DNA of 28,559 nucleotides, taken from positions 1-28,559 of IMG/VR virus record IMGVR_UViG_3300025892_000105; one strand, given 5' to 3'. The DNA comes from a virus. The notes under the pieces were generated by a model. The model made no database searches and was not told the origin of the DNA. It saw only the letters and a list, made by a program, of their open reading frames with translations. This document shows positions 24,987 through 28,559 of the stretch, one piece after another (the stretch's first letter is position 1; every line of letters begins with the position of its first letter). A program made the position numbers and the translations under genes.

Positions 24987-25640
24987 ATGTACATACCTAA
25001 AAGTAGAATATTAACAGATCAATATACAAATGATAAAAAATTAATGGTAAAATCTACTAAAGAATTTTACACAGGATTTTATTATAAAACTTTTGAAGGA
25101 AAATACTATACAGGTAAAACACCAAATAATCCACCAAATGATGAATTAATTAAAGTTGAAAACACTGAAACAACTTATAATAATACTTTACCCCAAAATG
25201 AAATAGCATTTACAGACGCTCCTACTATATTTAACTCACTTGAAACCCCGGGTTATGATGAAGGAATAGTTGTAGATTATGCTAATTTACAAGATATTAA
25301 TTTGGACCAATCAACAAGAAAATTTCTACCTTACCAATCATACCCTCAACCAACCGTAGATGATTATAATTTAGGTTCATTTATAAGATATTTTTGTGTT
25401 AAAATCAACCAACCTATTTATCTAGAATTGGATAAAAAAGTATATGAAGCATTATTTAATCAAAATAATTCTTATTTATGGGAACCTTACAAACCCTTTT
25501 CAATTCAATGGACCTTAACAGGTAATAAAGATTCTGTAGAAGAAACAAATAACAATATAGTTTTACTAGAAGAAAAAAGAAACAAAAGAATAGGATTTGC
25601 AAAATTTTTAAAATTTAATTTTTTAAAGTTTTATAAGTAA
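24987..25640 (+). CDS. Putative baseplate-associated protein, unknown function
   Basis: A 217-residue acidic, Asn/Tyr/Thr-rich protein beginning MYIPKSRILTDQYTNDKKLM. It contains FYTGFYYKTFEGKYYTGKTP (about 27-46) and, near the end, a basic stretch KRNKRIGFAKFLKFNFLKFY. There are no catalytic motifs, cysteine pairs or membrane segments. It starts 6 nt after the hub gene stop, so it is the last gene of the late baseplate cluster before the replication genes. Proteins opening with YIPKS and an FYTGxYY motif seem to recur next to hub genes in T4-like marine phages (memory only). A structural role is inferred from context. Confidence 0.6.
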   Translation: MYIPKSRILTDQYTNDKKLMVKSTKEFYTGFYYKTFEGKYYTGKTPNNPPNDELIKVENTETTYNNTLPQNEIAFTDAPTIFNSLETPGYDEGIVVDYANLQDINLDQSTRKFLPYQSYPQPTVDDYNLGSFIRYFCVKINQPIYLELDKKVYEALFNQNNSYLWEPYKPFSIQWTLTGNKDSVEETNNNIVLLEEKRNKRIGFAKFLKFNFLKFYK

Positions 25641-25687
25641 GTTTGGTTTAACTCATTTAGTTTCATATATTAATCAAAAATAAAGTT
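25641..25687 (+). promoter_or_regulatory. Boundary between late structural and replication genes
   Basis: A 47-nt gap where gene function switches from baseplate to DNA replication. There is no hairpin terminator and no TATTTATAA element. TTTGG at 25642-25646 could be part of a -33-like element, but no matching downstream box is convincing. Confidence 0.2.
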
Positions 25688-26959
25688 ATGTTTTGGTTAG
25701 TTGAATCGGAGGATCAAATAAAAAGGTTTTATCAAAGTAGTTTCAAAGAAGCATTTGTTGAGGTAATTCCCTATAATAATAATATCCACCCTACCCAAAA
25801 TCAAATTTGTGCTATTTATATTCGTCCGTTAGTATCAACTAAAGGATTTGTTGTGCCCATTTCCCATAGTGAAACGTTAAATGTTAATATAGACAATATT
25901 AAACACCTATTAAACAATTATAACACATTGTATGTACGTGATAAAAAAGAATTTTTACATTATTTTCCATTAAAAACTCTCTTTGACATAACCTTAAATT
26001 CGCATACGTATATACAACAATACACCCAAACCCACTCTTACTTCTACAGCAAGATGGGTAGTAAAAAAGATATAAACCGCATTATTCCGATAGTAAAACA
26101 CTATGAATATTGTGAAAATATGTTTAATGAATTAAAAGATAAAATCAATGAGCCAATCAATGAATTTAACAACACAAAAACCACAGTGGTATTCAACGCC
26201 TTGGAGCGAAGTGGAATACGAATTAATAGAGAAAAATTCAAATCGTACTTTCACGATGTTGATGGAGAGTATGCCTACACACAATTCAACTTTAAAACCA
26301 CTACAGGAAGACCAAGTAACAAATTTAGAGGAGTAAATTATGCCGCAATACCAAAAGAAAACGGCAGTAGAGAAAGTTTTATTCCACGTAATGATGTTTT
26401 GCTTGAGTTGGACATTAGTGCTTATCATCCTACTTTGTTGGCTAAGTTGGTGGGTTATGATTTTGGTGATGAGGATATTCATTCTGCCTTTGCTAAAATG
26501 TATAAAGTGGATTACCAAAAAGCTAAGGAACTAACATTTAAACAGCTATACGGAGGAGTATTTGACAAGTATAAAGATCTGGAATTTTTTAAAAAAGTTC
26601 AAGTATATACTGACGATTTGTGGGAGTGTTTTCAAAATGAAGGTTCAATTAAATGTCCTATTTCGGGACATGTTTATGATAAAGAAAAATTAGAAAAAGA
26701 GGGGAATGAAATGAAACCCCAAAAATTATTAAATTATCTACTACAAAACTTGGAAACATCATATAATGTTTGTATATTGTGGGAGATATTAAAATTATTA
26801 AAGAATGCGAAAACTAAATTAGTATTATATACTTATGATAGTTTTTTATTCGACTTTGATAAAGGAGAAAAAGAATTATACTCCAAAATTGAGGAAATAT
26901 TTAAAAGTTATAAATTACAAATAAAAGTTAATTATGGAGACACTTACAATTTCAAATAA
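25688..26959 (+). CDS. Reduced family-A DNA polymerase
   Basis: A 423-residue protein with the three polymerase motifs of family A. Motif A is LLELDISAYHPTLLA (Asp about 242). Motif B is KELTFKQLYGG, where Lys280, Phe284 and Tyr288-Gly289 align with E. coli Pol I Lys758, Phe762 and Tyr766-Gly767. Motif C is YTYDSFLFDF (Asp about 384), with Ser in place of the usual Glu of HDE. A TTTGRPSNKFRGVNYAAIP segment (205-223) corresponds to the conserved TGRLSS-like region. Residues 1 to about 110 may be a remnant of a 3'-5' exonuclease domain, but no intact DxE site is seen. The protein is much shorter than Pol I or T7 polymerase (about 700-930). The first part uses CGT/CGC/CGA for Arg more than the tail genes, which use AGA. 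It overlaps the next gene by 26 nt and is grouped with gp32 and uvsX, so it is likely the replicative or a repair polymerase. Confidence 0.8.
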   Translation: MFWLVESEDQIKRFYQSSFKEAFVEVIPYNNNIHPTQNQICAIYIRPLVSTKGFVVPISHSETLNVNIDNIKHLLNNYNTLYVRDKKEFLHYFPLKTLFDITLNSHTYIQQYTQTHSYFYSKMGSKKDINRIIPIVKHYEYCENMFNELKDKINEPINEFNNTKTTVVFNALERSGIRINREKFKSYFHDVDGEYAYTQFNFKTTTGRPSNKFRGVNYAAIPKENGSRESFIPRNDVLLELDISAYHPTLLAKLVGYDFGDEDIHSAFAKMYKVDYQKAKELTFKQLYGGVFDKYKDLEFFKKVQVYTDDLWECFQNEGSIKCPISGHVYDKEKLEKEGNEMKPQKLLNYLLQNLETSYNVCILWEILKLLKNAKTKLVLYTYDSFLFDFDKGEKELYSKIEEIFKSYKLQIKVNYGDTYNFK

Positions 26960-27407
26960 ATTCGCTAATATGTATAAGATAGATGACTTCCAGGAGTTAG
27001 ATAACTTAAATATAGCAGATTTGAATAATAAATTATTTTGCACGTTTACTACATTAGAAGAATTAGATGATTTGTTAAATCATATAACATCTACTTATTC
27101 TATTATGTATAACAAGATTTTTGTTTTACATATTAAAAGTAATGATGAATATGTTTGCACTTACAATATAGAACAAGGAAATACAGAAGGCCTTCCCCCT
27201 AATACCATAATGGTTCATAGGAAAAAAGATACAAATACACTTTACACTATTAATGCTTTAAATGAATTAATTAAAAAACTTAATGGTGGGGTAGTTGATA
27301 CTAAATTTCCAATAGATTGGCAACATTATAGAAATACAGTTCTATTAACTCAACATGATGAGTTAAAACAACTAAAAACAAAAATATTTAAGATTATTGA
27401 ACTTTAG
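26934..27407 (+). CDS. Conserved-looking protein of unknown function in the replication cluster
   Basis: A 157-residue protein (from the first ATG). The ATG at 26934 overlaps the polymerase gene by 26 nt. A second in-frame ATG at 26970 (MYKIDDFQEL) follows the polymerase stop by 10 nt and is an equally possible start, giving 145 residues. Recognisable stretches are LFCTFTTLEELDDLLNHI, KIFVLHIKSNDEYVCTYNIE, NTIMVHRKKDTNTLYTINAL and a C-terminal ELKQLKTKIFKIIEL. The predicted fold is small alpha/beta. I know of no function. Position between a DNA polymerase and gp32 suggests a replication accessory role, nothing more specific. Confidence 0.6.
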   Translation: METLTISNKFANMYKIDDFQELDNLNIADLNNKLFCTFTTLEELDDLLNHITSTYSIMYNKIFVLHIKSNDEYVCTYNIEQGNTEGLPPNTIMVHRKKDTNTLYTINALNELIKKLNGGVVDTKFPIDWQHYRNTVLLTQHDELKQLKTKIFKIIEL

Positions 27408-27471
27408 GTTGGTAATCTAAAAATTAGTTCTTATATTAACATAGTTATTAAATTAAAAAAAAGTTATAAAC
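27399..27471 (+). promoter_or_regulatory. gp32 leader: hairpin plus unstructured A/T-rich tract (possible autogenous operator)
   Basis: TTAGGTT (27404-27410) and AATCTAA (27414-27420) form a 7-bp stem around GGT. GAACT (27399-27403) and AGTTC (27426-27430) can add an outer stem with a 5-nt bulge. A/T-only or near A/T-only sequence then runs to the ATG. In T4, gp32 represses its own mRNA by nucleating at a pseudoknot about 40-67 nt upstream and coating the unstructured leader; the spacing here (-73 to -42) is similar. No pseudoknot partner was identified. Confidence 0.4.
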
Positions 27472-28311
27472 ATGGATTTAAACGCAATTAAAAAGAGACT
27501 TGGCGAAATGCAAAGTCAATCAAACAACAACACAGGTGGGGGTAAGCAATTATTTTGGAAACCATCAGTAGGCAAGCAAGTCGTAAGAGTTGCACCTAAT
27601 AAGTATAATAAAGATTTTCCCTTTACAGAAATGAAATTTTATTATGGTATTGGTAGTAAAAGAGTAATGGCATCACCATCAAATTGGGGGGAAAAAGATC
27701 CAATTATGGAATTTGCTAAGCAACTTCGTGGAACTAATGATAGAGAAAATTGGAGACTAGCTAAAAAATTAGACCCAAAAACCCGTATTTTTGCCCCAGT
27801 AGTAGTTCGTGGTCAAGAAGATGAAGGTGTAAAATTATGGCAGTTTGGTAAAGAAGTTTATCAAGAATTTTTAAACATGGCTGCTGATGATGAAATTGGT
27901 GATTTTACTGACATTGCAGGTGGTAGAGATATCAAACTAACTACTGTAGGACCAGAAACAACTGGAACCCCATATAATAAAACATCAATTGGACCTTCAC
28001 TAAAAACATCTCCACTTCATGCTGATGCTGCAATTGTTGAAACTTTAATAAATGATCAAGCAGATCCAATGAAAGTATTTAAACCACTTTCTTATGATGA
28101 AATGAAAGAAGCTCTTCAAGAATGGTTAGCACCTGAAGGTGAAGAAGAAGGATCAATTTCATCAGAACCTGCAGTAGCATTTGATAGTGACAAAAAAGAT
28201 TCTAATTATTCATTAGATACAACAGCAACTACTGTAAAAAAATCAAAAGCAGCACAGTTTGATGATTTGTTTAATGATGAATCTTCTAAATCTGACGATT
28301 TACCGTTTTAA
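27472..28311 (+). CDS. gp32: Single-stranded DNA-binding protein (T4 gp32-like)
   Basis: A 279-residue protein with the gp32 layout. A short basic N-terminus (MDLNAIKKRLGEMQ) serves cooperative self-association. A DNA-binding core follows, with KQLFWKPSVGKQVVRVAPNK (about 25-44), FTEMKFYYGIG and an aromatic/basic patch. An acidic, Ser/Asp-rich C-terminal tail ends in FDDLFNDESSKSDDLPF and would recruit replication partners. The core length is a little under T4 gp32 (301). No cysteine is present, so the zinc site of T4 gp32 is absent. uvsX follows after a 10-nt gap, so ssDNA binding and strand-exchange proteins are produced together. The leader suggests self-regulation. Confidence 0.9.
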   Translation: MDLNAIKKRLGEMQSQSNNNTGGGKQLFWKPSVGKQVVRVAPNKYNKDFPFTEMKFYYGIGSKRVMASPSNWGEKDPIMEFAKQLRGTNDRENWRLAKKLDPKTRIFAPVVVRGQEDEGVKLWQFGKEVYQEFLNMAADDEIGDFTDIAGGRDIKLTTVGPETTGTPYNKTSIGPSLKTSPLHADAAIVETLINDQADPMKVFKPLSYDEMKEALQEWLAPEGEEEGSISSEPAVAFDSDKKDSNYSLDTTATTVKKSKAAQFDDLFNDESSKSDDLPF

Positions 28312-28321
28312 TTAAAAATAT

Positions 28322-28559
28322 ATGGCAAGAAAGAAAAAATCACTATCGGAGGCAGTCTCCTCAGAAATTAAAGCAAATTTTAATTTAGATGGTTTTAAAT
28401 CAAAAAAAGGTTTAACATCTAAAGCTAAATTTAAAGAGCAAGAATGGATACCACTTTCTGATGCATATCAAGAAATTACATCAGTTCCAGGAATTCCTAT
28501 GGGGCATATTGTTTTACTTAGAGGTCATTCAGACACAGGTAAAACAACTGCTCTATTAG
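28322..28559 (+). CDS. uvsX: UvsX/RecA-like recombinase, N-terminal part
   Basis: The first 79 codons are in the window; the rest lies to the right. A basic N-terminus (MARKKKSLSEAVSSEIK) precedes a segment EWIPLSDAYQEITSVPGIP that is typical of UvsX-like proteins just before the ATPase core. The Walker A loop GHSDTGKTT begins at about residue 68. The family forms presynaptic filaments on ssDNA, displacing gp32, for recombination-dependent replication and repair. The upstream gp32 gene is in the same transcription unit. Confidence 0.85.
   Translation, partial: MARKKKSLSEAVSSEIKANFNLDGFKSKKGLTSKAKFKEQEWIPLSDAYQEITSVPGIPMGHIVLLRGHSDTGKTTALL

Noticed and set aside
26132-26518. Open frames on both strands inside the polymerase gene
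   Set aside because: They overlap conserved polymerase motifs and show no family resemblance or start signals.
1-28559. tRNA genes, insertion sequences, integrase or attachment sites
   Set aside because: No cloverleaf-compatible segment, transposase or integrase motif, or flanking direct repeats were found; gaps are too short for most of these.

Overview
The window is a piece of an AT-rich tailed-phage genome of the T4-like (contractile-tail, 'far-T4') type. The evidence is a tail sheath, a tail tube, a gp26-like protein, a tape measure, baseplate and hub genes, a gp32-like ssDNA-binding protein and the start of a UvsX/RecA-type recombinase. All genes lie on the + strand, tightly packed and often overlapping. 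Start codons sit in A-rich leaders with no clear Shine-Dalgarno sequence, which fits a phage of a Bacteroidetes (flavobacterial-type) host; that host call is an inference from start-site style and composition only.

Layout. (1) 1-5333: the 3' part of a giant fibre gene built of a collagen-like Gly-X-Y array (452 consecutive 9-nt units in this window) with a globular C-terminal tip, then a small beta-rich structural gene. (2) 5392-9550: three overlapping glycosyltransferase genes: a multi-domain enzyme, a GT4-like enzyme, and a clear member of the autotransporter O-heptosyltransferase (TibC/BAHT) family. (3) 9589-11445: a second fibre gene with hexapeptide repeats and a small coiled-coil gene. 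(4) 11498-14688: tail sheath (with a large insertion) and tail tube, closed by a strong intrinsic terminator. (5) 14739-18889: a gp26-like gene whose downstream out-of-frame extension appears reachable only by ribosomal frameshifting on a T8 run, then the tape measure. (6) 18929-25640: baseplate and hub genes, including a gp53-like LysM-type protein and a giant hub protein carrying a CHAP peptidoglycan hydrolase. (7) 25688-end: replication and recombination genes: a reduced family-A DNA polymerase, a conserved unknown gene, gp32 and uvsX (cut by the window end).

Two systems stand out. First, a protein O-glycosyltransferase related to enzymes that glycosylate Ser-rich bacterial adhesins is encoded, with two other glycosyltransferases, between two Ser/Thr-rich fibre genes. 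This suggests a phage-encoded pathway that glycosylates its own nearly proline-free collagen-like fibre. Second, the gp26-like gene and the ORF after it, placed between tail tube and tape measure, have the architecture of a frameshifted tail-assembly chaperone pair (as in lambda G/GT), here with a +1 or -2 shift at GGGTTTTTTTTCCC.

Regulation: a recurring TATTTATAA (or TTATAAC) element lies 14-30 nt upstream of several late structural genes and may be the phage late promoter. The gp32 leader has a hairpin followed by an unstructured A/T-rich stretch at about the same distance as the autogenous operator of T4 gene 32. No tRNA genes, CRISPR arrays or insertion sequences were seen, and no gene-free stretch exceeds about 105 bases.
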